Shown here piece by piece: positions 1 to 9,392 of a DNA stretch of 64,000 nucleotides (position 1 is the stretch's first letter; the number at the start of each line of letters is the position of its first letter). The stretch lies in NCBI GenBank assembly GCA_947245585.1, contig CAMXPV010000020.1:1-64000 (forward strand), in the 5' to 3' direction. The position numbers and the translations under genes were made by a program. Under the pieces are notes generated by a model that had not been told where the DNA came from, searched no databases, and saw only the letters and a program-made list of their open reading frames with translations. This DNA comes from an uncultured Lachnospiraceae bacterium. GTDB lineage: Bacteria; Bacillota; Clostridia; Lachnospirales; Lachnospiraceae.

Positions 1-361
1 GGGATTTACCTCGAATACTGTGTTTGGTTGTATCGTTCTGATACTCTTTCTGAAATTCTTTCTTATCATGTGCTCGAAAAACCTTCGGTTTTCCTCGCTC
101 ACGTTCGGGATTCCAATGCTGCGCATTGCCTGCATCTTCCCATCTGCCGTCCCGTGGGTAAACCCCCGTCCGTCATCTGTGAAGCTGCACACCGCTTCGC
201 GCTGTAATCCCTTTATCTTGGAAATCTTTTCAGGGTTGCATTACTGTTTATTTGTCAAGGTCCACCGGAGTAAATCTCTACGAGATTAACTCCTAAAGAA
301 TGCTTCGCATTCTTTCCCTGTCAGCCTGTGCGAAAATCTTTCCCACACAAGCGACTTTCAT
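1..361 (-). other. Hairpin-rich non-coding leader running off the left edge
   Basis: No convincing protein is seen in this stretch. The only long frame, on the plus strand at 20-289, has no ribosome site and no recognisable content. Read on the minus strand, the segment follows a strong promoter and holds several short hairpins: 295-315 (AAAGAATGC around a 3-base loop), 267-293 (a 12-base arm with one mismatch) and weaker ones near 76-95 and 116-130. A string resembling CTTGACAAATAAACAGTAA at about 244-262 is like the conserved strings found in leaders and spacers of Clostridia rRNA operons. I infer an RNA-operon leader, but no rRNA body is inside the window, so this is tentative. Confidence 0.35.
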
Positions 362-390
362 ATAATAGCAGATCAATTATGAGATGTCAA
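362..390 (-). promoter_or_regulatory. Strong sigma-A-type promoter firing leftward
   Basis: On the minus strand TTGACA (385-390) is separated by exactly 17 bases from TATTAT (362-367). The -35 box is perfect and the -10 box is near perfect. The transcript would enter the hairpin-rich segment and leave the window. No coding gene lies downstream within the window, which fits an rRNA or other stable-RNA promoter. Confidence 0.6.
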
Positions 391-469
391 CGCAAATTTT
401 AAAATTATTACAAATTTCTTTTTTCTATTACAGGCAATCCTTTTTTTCGTGATAAAAACAGAAGAACTT

Positions 470-1195
470 CTATTGCAATGTGAGGTGTCCATCTTCTCCG
501 TTTCCGCGAAGAATAAATTCAATACTTCCCACATTCGTCCCCTGCGGTACCTCCACAATGCTGACCATTTCTACCATCCCGTTCGCAGGAATGACATCAT
601 CATAGGTCTGCATATCATTCACCAACATTGTCGCCAAGGCTCCCTTACTGGCTTCCCCGTTCACAGAAACCCGGAATGTCGCGCCATAGCCCAACATATT
701 CATCTGTTGGTCTTGTCCGCCTGTATTCTGTGCGTTAAATTTCAAAACCAGAAGTTGTTTCCCAGATGAAGCGTCCATAGAGAAAAAGGGAACTGCCCCC
801 TCCTCCGACGGCGGATAAGAATCCACCAACTCATATCCTGTATAGCTTATCACTACGTTCGGAATACCATAATACTCTTCTACCGAGGATATCGTCTGCT
901 GTGCTTCCTCTTCGTCCTGGCTCACGTCCACTACCTCGGCAGGCTCCTCCATTTCCGGTTCGGGCTCCTCTTCCTGATTCTCCTCGTCGGGAAGCTCCTC
1001 CTCTTCTTCCTCTGCATCATAGACTGCTGTATCAACCAAATGTCTGCTCTGCGCCTTATCATATTTCAGCAGCACGCCTACCGCATATTCTGATATCAAA
1101 TTCGTCTCATCCTGTGTCAAATCGGGCATCTCGCCGCAGCCTGTCATCAAAAGCGCAGCCGCCACACTACACAGAAACGCATTCACTCTTCTCAC
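470..1195 (-). CDS. Putative lipoprotein with acidic linker
   Basis: A 241-residue secreted lipoprotein of unknown function. The N-terminus is a short lipoprotein signal (hydrophobic AAALLMTGC, lipidated Cys about residue 20). A helical stretch (about 25-50) is followed by a strongly acidic Glu-rich linker (about 60-100) and a beta-rich C-terminal domain (about 110-241) that resembles small extracellular immunoglobulin-like or DUF4352-type domains; that resemblance is only by eye. The start is GTG, chosen because a GGGAG Shine-Dalgarno sequence lies 8 bases upstream. It lies just downstream of, and on the same strand as, the sensor kinase at 1303-2832, so it could be the kinase's accessory or target lipoprotein. 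Confidence 0.7.
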   Translation of the reverse strand: MRRVNAFLCSVAAALLMTGCGEMPDLTQDETNLISEYAVGVLLKYDKAQSRHLVDTAVYDAEEEEEELPDEENQEEEPEPEMEEPAEVVDVSQDEEEAQQTISSVEEYYGIPNVVISYTGYELVDSYPPSEEGAVPFFSMDASSGKQLLVLKFNAQNTGGQDQQMNMLGYGATFRVSVNGEASKGALATMLVNDMQTYDDVIPANGMVEMVSIVEVPQGTNVGSIEFILRGNGEDGHLTLQ

Positions 1196-1302
1196 GTCCG
1201 TATCTCCCTGTAATCTAATATTTTACAACTATTTCATTATACCCTACAATTTCTATTCTTACAAGTCAAAACCTGATTCGGCCGTTATCATTCTGTCAAA
1301 AT

Positions 1303-2832
1303 TTAAGCCATATCCAGTTCAAACCAAAACTCCACGCCATTGTCATAATTAATCACCCCGTACTGCTGATTCATGGACTCCATAACCGCCTTGACAATGG
1401 AAAGGCCGATGCCGCTCCCGCCATATTCCCTTGTTCTCGCCTGATCTACTTTATAAAACTTCTCCCACAAATGCGTCAGGCTCTCCTGGGGGATCGGGCT
1501 TCCCGTATTAAATACCGATATCCTCACTTTACCGTCCGTCCGCACCATCTTTATATCTATAATCTTCTCGTTTCTGGCATAGTTAATGGCGTTCGTAAAA
1601 TAGTTCATAAACACTTCTTCCACCCGAAACTCATCACCCCAGACATAGATCGGATCATGCTCTTCCATGCGCACAGAAATTTCCTTCTGCCTGATCAAAA
1701 TGTCCGCAGAGGCAATATAATTCTTCACAAGGGCAGCCACATCGAAACGCTCCATGTTCACAATGTCGTTTCCTGCTTCCAACTGGTTGAGTGTAAGGAG
1801 ATTCTTTACCAATGCGTTCATTCTGGATGCCTCGTCCATAATGACATCGCAGTAGAACTCCCGGCTCTCCTCATCGTCATTAATTCCCTCTTTCAGGCCT
1901 TCCGCATAACCTTGTATCAGTGCAATGGGCGTCTTGAGTTCGTGGGAAACATTGGAGAGAAACTCCCGGCGCATTTCATCCACTTTGTCCTTTCTTTCTA
2001 TATCTTTCAAAAGTTCATTGTTGGCCGTCCGCAGCTCAGAGATTGTCTTTTCCAGCGCCTCTGACATCTCATTGATATTGTTGCCAAGTATCGCAATTTC
2101 CGTCTTGTCCTTCCCCGTATATTTGGCCTCAAAATCCAAATGCTTCATCCGTTCCGAAATATTCGCCAACTCCAAAATCGGTTTCGCAACCCGATTTGAA
2201 ACCCAAATCACCAGAAAAACGCTGACCAAAACAGCAATCAATCCCACATAGGCCAAAAAGTGATTGGAAATAGACACGCTCTCACGGATTCCCTCCAGTG
2301 CGCTTCTGAGCATAAAAAGATAGCCGTTATCCAACATGCCCCACATTTCAATATATTCTGTCTGGGTTTTGTAATCCTGAATAACCTGCATTTTATAGTT
2401 ATCCGTACTGAGCAAAAGCCTGTCTTCGTCCACACCCAGAAAGATATTGTCCAAAAGCTGTTTGAGCACGATCTTTGGATCGTTCATGGAATACTTGACC
2501 GCTTCCGACTCTCCGTCCACCACCAACACCTGAATGTTGTATTTATCGCAGATTTTTTTCAGCTCGATATCATACTCTTCCGAAGTGATATCTCCTGCAC
2601 TGGATGCCGCATTGATACTGTAATAAGCGCTCACCAATGCATTTTGCTTCTTATTAATATAATACGTCCCAAGGAGCGTCGAATTCAGAATCAGGCACAG
2701 AAGAAGCGTGCCCGTAATCAGCGTTATAAAGATAAAAGCGAACTGCCTTTTCATGGAATATTTCATATTTTCAAAATCTTGCCTCTTAGTTGCTTCCTTT
2801 CCATACTTTTTGTTTTTCCTCAACGTTAGCAC
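1303..2832 (-). CDS. Membrane sensor histidine kinase
   Basis: A two-component sensor kinase. It has one transmembrane helix (about 30-55), an extracytoplasmic sensor of about 130 residues, a second helix (about 190-212), a HAMP linker, a HisKA domain with the phospho-acceptor in SHELKTP (His297), and a HATPase_c domain ending with the G-box GSGIGLSIVK. All catalytic boxes look intact. The longest frame starts at GTG 2832, but a TTGACA-like promoter string overlaps that codon, so the ATG at 2766 (MKYSMKRQ) is a plausible true start. No response regulator is adjacent. The nearest orphan OmpR-type regulator on the same strand is at 12425-13102, on the far side of the RND pump and hybrid kinase genes. 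Confidence 0.9.
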   Translation of the reverse strand: MLTLRKNKKYGKEATKRQDFENMKYSMKRQFAFIFITLITGTLLLCLILNSTLLGTYYINKKQNALVSAYYSINAASSAGDITSEEYDIELKKICDKYNIQVLVVDGESEAVKYSMNDPKIVLKQLLDNIFLGVDEDRLLLSTDNYKMQVIQDYKTQTEYIEMWGMLDNGYLFMLRSALEGIRESVSISNHFLAYVGLIAVLVSVFLVIWVSNRVAKPILELANISERMKHLDFEAKYTGKDKTEIAILGNNINEMSEALEKTISELRTANNELLKDIERKDKVDEMRREFLSNVSHELKTPIALIQGYAEGLKEGINDDEESREFYCDVIMDEASRMNALVKNLLTLNQLEAGNDIVNMERFDVAALVKNYIASADILIRQKEISVRMEEHDPIYVWGDEFRVEEVFMNYFTNAINYARNEKIIDIKMVRTDGKVRISVFNTGSPIPQESLTHLWEKFYKVDQARTREYGGSGIGLSIVKAVMESMNQQYGVINYDNGVEFWFELDMA

Positions 2833-2940
2833 CTGCTTTTCTATTTGTCAATAGAATAGCCGCCTTGACTTTCCCTATTCATATGATAAGATTATGGTAA
2901 TTGAATTTGCGATAAAAAGAGTTTTTATACCGCCTTCCGA

Positions 2941-2956
2941 GGAGGATTTATTATTG
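2941..2956 (+). promoter_or_regulatory. Ribosome binding site selecting a TTG start
   Basis: GGAGG at 2941-2945 lies 8 bases before an in-frame TTG (2954-2956). The upstream ATG at 2894 has no Shine-Dalgarno sequence. This places the start of the diguanylate cyclase 20 codons later than the longest frame. Confidence 0.7.
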
Positions 2957-4372
2957 AAAGCGAAACGACATTATATCTGGGCCAATATCAAGTTAGTCAG
3001 TACCATAGTTCCGATCGTACTTGTCATGATCATCATCTATTTTATGCTTGTCCGCCAGGAGATCCTGGCCCGTTCCACGGAAAAGCTCTCCCTGGAATCA
3101 CAGTATTACGCTGAAAAAATCAGCGCCTGGATTGATTCCGTCCTGAACGAAGTGACAATCTACAAAGACATGATAGAGCGCCTCGGCCTTGATCAGGAAG
3201 CTGTCTATGAGTTAATGGGCACAAGTGTAGACACCCACGAGGCTTATCCCTACGGCCTGTACATGGGAGATGACTTGGGAAATTATTTTGATGCCTCCGG
3301 TTGGGTTCCCGATGAGGATTATGTCGTCACCGAGCGTGACTGGTATCAGGAGGGCCTGCAGCATTCCCTGCCCGCCTTCGGTGAGCCCTATGTGGATGCC
3401 ATGACAGGCGGTACATGCGTAAGTGTAACCAGCCGTTTAAACACGTCTCCCGGCGTAACCGTCCTGTCCACGGATGTCTATCTGGATTATGCTGCCCAAC
3501 TGACAAAAGACATTACATATGATAAGATCGAGCACGCATTCTTTGTCACTGGGAAGGAAAGGCTTATCGTAGCCAGCTCCGACACGTTACTGACCGGCAC
3601 CGTTTTATCTGCTGACAACGACTCTATTCTGTATCAGAATATCAGCCGGCTCTTAGACACCGGTCATACCGATCAGACTGAAGTCATTGGTGACGAGAGC
3701 ATTTATTTTGTCAATATTAACGCAATCCCAAATACGGACTGGTATTTTATCACCTGTATGAATCGAAACGAAGTGTTAAAGGATCTATGGCGGATCGAAT
3801 TTCCTATGTTGATCATCGCGGTCATCGCCTCCGTCCTGCTCTTCTTCCTGACCTCCGTATTCTCGAAAGAGATGAGCTCGATCCGTACAAAAGCCAGAAT
3901 GGATCCGCTGACCAAGCTTCTCAACCGGGAAGGGTTGGAGGAACTGGTGCGGATGTCGATTGCAGAGCGGCCGGAACAGGGTATCTTTATGATTATGGAC
4001 ATGGATAATTTCAAGTTGATCAACGATCAGCTCGGCCATCCCGTGGGCGACCAGGTACTGCGGGAATTTGCCTCCATTTTGGAAAACTACTTTAACCGGA
4101 ATAAGGATATTGTGGGCCGTCTGGGCGGCGATGAATTTGCCGTCTTCACGGGCCGCGACATCTCTGATGCCGAAATCAATGGTATGCTCAATAAGTTTAT
4201 TTCCGTAGTCCATCAAAACTTTGACAGCAAATACCCGGACCAGAAACTCTCCGTCAGCATCGGCATCAGCCGGACCGCCGACAACGCCACTTACGAACTG
4301 CTTTATCAGAGCGCAGACAAAGCTCTCTATCAGGCCAAGGGAAACGGAAAAGACCAGTTTCGGATGCGTTAA
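2954..4372 (+). CDS. Membrane diguanylate cyclase with Cache-like sensor
   Basis: Makes cyclic di-GMP from two GTP. A transmembrane helix (about 12-35 from the chosen start) leads to an extracellular region of about 260 residues of the PDC/dCache type, a second helix, and a C-terminal GGDEF domain. The active-site motif RLGGDEF is intact. An RxxD inhibitory site (RNKD) sits five residues before it, so product feedback inhibition is expected. The frame is open from ATG 2894, but a GGAGG ribosome site at 2941-2945 points to the TTG at 2954, giving 472 residues. It is the only plus-strand gene among minus-strand neighbours and has its own terminator. Confidence 0.9.
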   Translation: MKAKRHYIWANIKLVSTIVPIVLVMIIIYFMLVRQEILARSTEKLSLESQYYAEKISAWIDSVLNEVTIYKDMIERLGLDQEAVYELMGTSVDTHEAYPYGLYMGDDLGNYFDASGWVPDEDYVVTERDWYQEGLQHSLPAFGEPYVDAMTGGTCVSVTSRLNTSPGVTVLSTDVYLDYAAQLTKDITYDKIEHAFFVTGKERLIVASSDTLLTGTVLSADNDSILYQNISRLLDTGHTDQTEVIGDESIYFVNINAIPNTDWYFITCMNRNEVLKDLWRIEFPMLIIAVIASVLLFFLTSVFSKEMSSIRTKARMDPLTKLLNREGLEELVRMSIAERPEQGIFMIMDMDNFKLINDQLGHPVGDQVLREFASILENYFNRNKDIVGRLGGDEFAVFTGRDISDAEINGMLNKFISVVHQNFDSKYPDQKLSVSIGISRTADNATYELLYQSADKALYQAKGNGKDQFRMR

Positions 4373-4396
4373 GCGCCGAAACCGGTCTTTTCTTTC
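4347..4396 (+). terminator. Intrinsic terminator of the diguanylate cyclase gene
   Basis: A long stem pairs AAAAGACC-GTTTCGG with CCGAAAC-GGTCTTTT and spans the stop codon, ending in a T-rich run. It sits at the convergent junction with the RND pump gene, so it may also act on the other strand. Confidence 0.65.
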
Positions 4397-4398
4397 TA

Positions 4399-7300
4399 TC
4401 ATTTCTCTGCTTTCTTTTCCAGTCTTCTCGCCCTTCTTGCCTCCCTGTTCTCTCTTCTGCTCTGTTTATCAATAATCAGATAGAAGGTCGGAAGTAAAAT
4501 CAAGATCAGGATGGTAGAGGCCACCAGACCGCCTATGATAACCAGGGCCATACCCTGCATCATGACGGAACCATCCCCGATTCCAAGCGACATCGGCACC
4601 ATGGAAAGAATGGTTGTCAGCGTGGTCATCAGGATTGGCCTGAGGCGCATCTGTCCGCTCTTCACCAGTGCATCGTTTAACGGCATCTCCTCCCGCAGTT
4701 TATTGACCGTATCCACATAGAGAATACCATTGTTTACCACAATACCAACCAACATCAACACGCCCATCAGGGAGACCATACTCAGCGTCGAGCCTGTGAT
4801 AAAGAGTAGCCCAAAGGAACCAATCAAGGCAAAGGGAATACTCATCATGACCATGGCCGAGAATCTGGGCGATTCAAACTGCATTGCCATCACGAGGAAA
4901 ATCAGGAATACCGCAGTAAAGATCGCTTCAATGATCGCCTGAAACTCTTCCATCATCATCTCGTTCATCATATTTTCAGATTCGGTAACGCCCCGCGGCA
5001 AAACCATCTGATCCATGGCCTCGTCCGCCGCCGCCTGTGCGGTGAACCGCTCCGCCTCCGTAGTGTTCGCCGTGACAGCCACCTGATACAGCCCATCCAC
5101 GCGGATCAACGTAATTGGCGCGTCCTTGTACTGAATCTCGGCCACCTCAGCCAAAGGCACCTGCATTCCCATCGGTGATGTCAAGGTCAGATTCATCAGA
5201 TCATTCATATTTTCGTATTCGCCCTTCGGATACTCCAGGCGAACTTTATATTCTTCACCGTTTCTTGTCAGCGTGGCCGCCTCCACACCGCTTAGAGTGT
5301 TTCGCATTTCTCCCGCCACCTGAACAGGCGGCAGTCCTACCGCCATACTTTTTAGCGGGTCTACCACCACCTCCACCTGCGTGGAAGCATCGGCCAGGTT
5401 GGAAGACACCTGTAAAACACCGGGAATCTTCGTAAGCATCGCTTCCACTTCCCTGGAAGCCTCTTTCAGGTCGTCCAAATCCCTTCCCTGCAAATCAATC
5501 TCGATACCACCGCCCATCATCGACGTAATGCTGGCTCCACTGGACTGAATGCTGATATCCATACCAGTCACGTCCTTTAAGGCTTCCGAATATTTCTCCA
5601 CCGCCTGATTGGTGGAAAGGCTGGCATCCTCTTTCAGATAAGCGCGCACACTTGCGGAACTGGACGAAACATAGTAAGAATATTCATCAATTTCCTCGTC
5701 GGCCGCCACCATTTCTTCCAGAAACTTGGTCTGCTCCTCCACCGCTTCCGGTTTGGTGCCGGAACGGAAACTGACATTGATGGAAAAGGCGCCCTCGTCC
5801 ATGCTCGGCATCAACTCCGAATTCGTGTTATTCACCAACACAAAAGCGGCTACCAACAAAAGCACGGCGATCACCATAACCGTCTTCTTTTTATTTAATA
5901 ACTTATGTAATAGTTTTTCGTAACCGCTGTTTATTTTGCGAAGGAGCTTGTTAATTGGAAGTTCCTTTTTCTCCTGCGGCTTAAACTTGCCAAACAAAAG
6001 CGGAATAATCGTCATGGCGACAATCAGGGATGTCAGCATCGCCATAATAATGGTCATACCAAGCTGTGCAAAGAGCTGTCCCGACAACCCTTTCATGGTG
6101 CTCAGCGGCAGATATACCACCACCGTGGTGATTGTCGAAGCAATGATGGAAGTCGTCACATATCCGGTGCCTTTAAGCGCCGCATCCTGATACTCTCCCG
6201 TCTGATCCTTTAACCGAAAGCAGCTCTCCAACACCACAATGGAGCTGTCCACCATCATACCGATGGCGATGACCAACGCGCCCATGGTCACCACATTGAA
6301 GGTAAAACCAAGCATATTCATACCGATCATAGTGGAAAACAGAGAGATCGGCATGGAACTTCCCACGATCAGGCTGGCCCGCAGGTCGCCGAAGAAAATA
6401 AACAATACAAGCATGGACAGGACAACGCCCAACACCAGTGTCTTTCCCACGGAAGACAAGGAAGAAATAATGGCCTCGCTGGCATTGTAAATCACATCGA
6501 TCTTGACCGTATCGTTTGCCGCCTGCAGTCTATCCAACAGCTTTTCCACAGACCGGGTCACGTCCACCGTGCCGTAGCTTTTCTTTTTCGTAATGGCAAC
6601 GGTGATATCTTCCTGCCCGTTGGTGCGGCTGATGCCAGAATCCTCAACCTGACTCTCCGTCACAGTCGCCAGTTCCGAAAGAGGGATGACCTGTCCCCTG
6701 GCCGTCGTGATGGGAATATTCTGAATTTGCACCACGCCGGAAATATCCGCCGCACTGGAAATCGAAATGTCCTGCGTTCCCTGGCTGACGCTTCCCACCG
6801 GCACCGTAAAATCCATTGCCCCGATTGTCTGGGAAATACCGCTCATGGTAACGCCATACTGTTTCATTGCCTGGGAGTTTAACTCTACTTTAATATAGTT
6901 CTCTTTACCGCCGGACACCTGCACCTGTGCTACGCCGGACAAAGTCTCCAACTCCGGAACCATGGTGTCGTTCACATAGCTTAACACATCGCTGTCGCCC
7001 ACCGCCATCACAGAGACATCCATGGTCTCCATCTGGTCCATTGCCATTTCAATGATAAGGGGCGTATTCACGTCCTCCGGCATAGTCGCCTTCGCCGTAT
7101 TAAGCGCCGTCTGTAAATCCATGTAAGCCTCGTCCAAGTCTGTCCCATACTCATACTGGAACATAACCATGGACATATTTTCCGCCGACTGGGACGTATA
7201 GGTAGTAACACCGCTCTGCTCCGCACCTGCGGACTCCACCGGTTTGGTAACAAGCTCCTCCACGCTCTCCGGGTCAGCCCCCGGATAAATCGTGTAGACA

Positions 7301-7437
7301 AGCAGCATGGGCATTTCCATATCCGGTGTCAGTTCCAACCGGAAGCTTAACACGGAAGTCAGCCCAAAAACGACTAACGCCAAAACAATCAGCGCTGTTG
7401 ATACGGGACGGCGCATCGCCAATTTTGTCAAATTCAT
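4399..7437 (-). CDS. RND-family efflux permease (AcrB/HAE-like)
   Basis: A proton-driven RND exporter of 1012 residues, the usual family length. It shows the duplicated plan: TM1 at about 12-30, a first large periplasmic-type loop, TM2-6 (about 330-480), TM7 near 515, a second loop, and TM8-12 (about 830-985). The proton-relay region in TM4 reads GMMVDSSIVVLE, so only one of the two Asp residues usual in AcrB is present. The start has a GGAGG site 6 bases upstream. It lies 11 bases after the adaptor gene (7449-9227), so the two form an operon. In a monoderm host no outer-membrane partner is expected, and none is seen here. Substrates are unknown. Confidence 0.92.
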   Translation of the reverse strand: MNLTKLAMRRPVSTALIVLALVVFGLTSVLSFRLELTPDMEMPMLLVYTIYPGADPESVEELVTKPVESAGAEQSGVTTYTSQSAENMSMVMFQYEYGTDLDEAYMDLQTALNTAKATMPEDVNTPLIIEMAMDQMETMDVSVMAVGDSDVLSYVNDTMVPELETLSGVAQVQVSGGKENYIKVELNSQAMKQYGVTMSGISQTIGAMDFTVPVGSVSQGTQDISISSAADISGVVQIQNIPITTARGQVIPLSELATVTESQVEDSGISRTNGQEDITVAITKKKSYGTVDVTRSVEKLLDRLQAANDTVKIDVIYNASEAIISSLSSVGKTLVLGVVLSMLVLFIFFGDLRASLIVGSSMPISLFSTMIGMNMLGFTFNVVTMGALVIAIGMMVDSSIVVLESCFRLKDQTGEYQDAALKGTGYVTTSIIASTITTVVVYLPLSTMKGLSGQLFAQLGMTIIMAMLTSLIVAMTIIPLLFGKFKPQEKKELPINKLLRKINSGYEKLLHKLLNKKKTVMVIAVLLLVAAFVLVNNTNSELMPSMDEGAFSINVSFRSGTKPEAVEEQTKFLEEMVAADEEIDEYSYYVSSSSASVRAYLKEDASLSTNQAVEKYSEALKDVTGMDISIQSSGASITSMMGGGIEIDLQGRDLDDLKEASREVEAMLTKIPGVLQVSSNLADASTQVEVVVDPLKSMAVGLPPVQVAGEMRNTLSGVEAATLTRNGEEYKVRLEYPKGEYENMNDLMNLTLTSPMGMQVPLAEVAEIQYKDAPITLIRVDGLYQVAVTANTTEAERFTAQAAADEAMDQMVLPRGVTESENMMNEMMMEEFQAIIEAIFTAVFLIFLVMAMQFESPRFSAMVMMSIPFALIGSFGLLFITGSTLSMVSLMGVLMLVGIVVNNGILYVDTVNKLREEMPLNDALVKSGQMRLRPILMTTLTTILSMVPMSLGIGDGSVMMQGMALVIIGGLVASTILILILLPTFYLIIDKQSRRENREARRARRLEKKAEK

Positions 7438-7448
7438 TCTGCGCCTCC

Positions 7449-9227
7449 CTATTCTTCTGCCGCCGGGGCCAAGTCACCCTCCGGTTCCTGCACCTCCTGC
7501 GCCGCAATGACAGCACCGTCACGCAGATTGGCCGACCAACTCGTAATCAGGCTGTCCTCCACCGTTAGCCCGGAAACAACCGTAATGGTCTGCTCGTCGA
7601 AAATATCCGTCTCGATATCCCTGCGTTTGGCTGTGTCTCCCTCCGCCACATAGACATAGGGCTGGCTGTCATCGTAGTAAACCGCATCATAGGGAATCAG
7701 CAGAACATCGCTTTTGCTGTAAGTGTCAGCCGTCACCTTCACGGTGCTGCCTGTAAGCAGACTTTCATCCGGCGTACTCACACAGGATTTGACCATAAAA
7801 AGTCCTGTGGTCTGGTCGATCATACTGCCAATCTCCGTGATCGCCGCACTGTAAATCTTACCATTTCTGTCCACCTCTATTTTCTGACCTACTTTTAAAG
7901 TGCCGCGAATACCCTCGCTCACCCCAAAAGTAACCGTCATTGTATTTTTATTGGAAATGACAAAGGCCGGATTACCGGGGGACGCAAAATCATGGGCCTT
8001 CACATTCACCGCCTCGATCACGCCGTCGATAGGTGATGTCAGCGTGTACATGTCCAACTGGTACTCCGCGCTGTCGATTCCCACTTTTGCACCCGCCGCG
8101 CCAACTTTTGCACTGTTTACCTGCGCCGCCGCAGAATCCACGCCAAGAGCCGCCGTCCGCTTGCCCGCCTCCTGTACAGGCTGCGTGTTTACATTAAGCT
8201 GAGCCTCCGTCAGGTTTTTCACCGTCTCTGTCTGCCCCAGACTTTGGTACGTATCGGAGAGAGACTCCTCCAACTTTGCTTTCCCGTCGTCGATCTGCTC
8301 GATTCCGTCCTTGACCTGTTCGTAGGCGGAATCCATCTGGGATGCCGCGCTCTGGGCTGCCTGCAGATTGGCCTGGTGGGGTTTCATATTAGCCTCGGCT
8401 GTTGCTAATGCTGTCTTGGCAGCATCAAGTTCCTTCTGCGCGTCTTCTTTCGCTTTTTTATATTCATCTTCAGTAGAATACTCTGTCGCCTCCACCATGT
8501 TCATCTGGGCGATGGATGCCTGATAATTCCTCTGCGCCTCCGGATATCCGTAAGCAGCCGCAGCCGCATTGTAATCTGCCTGCGCCAAATCCACATACTG
8601 ATCCGCTTGCTTCCTCGCATCCTTCAGATCGCTCTTCTGCTCTTTCAGGTCCTCCCGGTCCTCATCCAGATCCGCAATCTGGTCATTGATATCCCTGATG
8701 CCGTTATTGATCCCGTCGATCTGCATCTGCATCTGATACATGGTCAGCTCCTTCTGCCTCTGGGTCTGCTCATTCTGCACATCAAGCTGGGCCACCGTGC
8801 TGTCGTACTGGGCCTGTGCAATCTCATATCCCACCTCGGCCGCCTGCACACCTGCCGCCGCGCTGTTGTACTGCGCCTGCGCACTGGCTAACTGCAGCTC
8901 CGCCGCCTCGGTATCAAGTTTACATAACTCTTGTCCCGCTGTTACCGTATCGCCCACGTTTATGTCGGCGCTCAATACCTCCGCCGAAACCAGGGGAACC
9001 ACATACACCGACTCCTGCGGGCTCACGGTTCCCACAAACTCATTTTTTAAGGTAAGGCTTCCCGCCTTCGGCATCTGCACTTCGACAGGAATCGCATCGC
9101 TTTCTTCCTCTTCCGCCTCCGCTGCCTCCGCCGTCTGTCCGCATCCTGTAAGCGACGTGGACAAACACGCCGTCACAAGCAAAACTGACACTGCTTTTTT
9201 TGCACCAATGATATACTGTCTCCTCAT
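7449..9227 (-). CDS. RND adaptor (membrane fusion) lipoprotein
   Basis: The periplasmic-adaptor partner of the RND permease downstream. A lipoprotein signal (LTGC, Cys about residue 28) anchors it outside the membrane. An N-terminal half-lipoyl/barrel segment (about 45-115) is followed by a very long coiled coil (about 110-350, rich in Ala, Gln, Lys and Asp), the second lipoyl half (TSPIDGVIEAVNV), a beta-barrel and a membrane-proximal domain. At 592 residues it is longer than typical MFPs (about 370-420), owing to the extended hairpin. A GGAGG site precedes ATG 9227. Co-transcription with the pump gene is inferred from the 11-base spacing. Confidence 0.9.
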   Translation of the reverse strand: MRRQYIIGAKKAVSVLLVTACLSTSLTGCGQTAEAAEAEEEESDAIPVEVQMPKAGSLTLKNEFVGTVSPQESVYVVPLVSAEVLSADINVGDTVTAGQELCKLDTEAAELQLASAQAQYNSAAAGVQAAEVGYEIAQAQYDSTVAQLDVQNEQTQRQKELTMYQMQMQIDGINNGIRDINDQIADLDEDREDLKEQKSDLKDARKQADQYVDLAQADYNAAAAAYGYPEAQRNYQASIAQMNMVEATEYSTEDEYKKAKEDAQKELDAAKTALATAEANMKPHQANLQAAQSAASQMDSAYEQVKDGIEQIDDGKAKLEESLSDTYQSLGQTETVKNLTEAQLNVNTQPVQEAGKRTAALGVDSAAAQVNSAKVGAAGAKVGIDSAEYQLDMYTLTSPIDGVIEAVNVKAHDFASPGNPAFVISNKNTMTVTFGVSEGIRGTLKVGQKIEVDRNGKIYSAAITEIGSMIDQTTGLFMVKSCVSTPDESLLTGSTVKVTADTYSKSDVLLIPYDAVYYDDSQPYVYVAEGDTAKRRDIETDIFDEQTITVVSGLTVEDSLITSWSANLRDGAVIAAQEVQEPEGDLAPAAEE

Positions 9228-9356
9228 ACTGCCTCCTCCGAAATTGCTCTCCCTCTATCCGCTCTTTAGAATACAACCATTATCCGTAAAAAGTAAAGTA
9301 TATTATGGTACATTTAACACTTTTTTTATCTTTCTAAAAAAAACGGGCTGAAAATT

Positions 9357-9388
9357 TAAAAGACCGGACATTTTCACGTCCGGTCTTT
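9357..9388 (-). terminator. Intrinsic terminator after the hybrid kinase gene
   Basis: A 9-10 bp GC-rich stem (AGACCGGAC / GTCCGGTCT) is followed on the minus strand by TTTTAAATTTT. It lies just past the stop codon of the hybrid kinase at 9393 and separates that gene from the adaptor and pump operon. Confidence 0.75.
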
Positions 9389-9392
9389 CCTT

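Noticed and set aside
20-289. 89-codon plus-strand frame at the left edge
   Set aside because: No ribosome site, no recognisable domain, and it crosses several hairpins of the leader-like region. It is probably not coding.
2832-2894. ATG 2894 as start of the diguanylate cyclase
   Set aside because: In frame but without a ribosome site. GGAGG at 2941 fits the TTG at 2954.
8740-9351. 203-codon frame opposite the RND adaptor gene
   Set aside because: Antisense to the coiled-coil coding region; a Ser/Ala/Cys-rich translation without structure.
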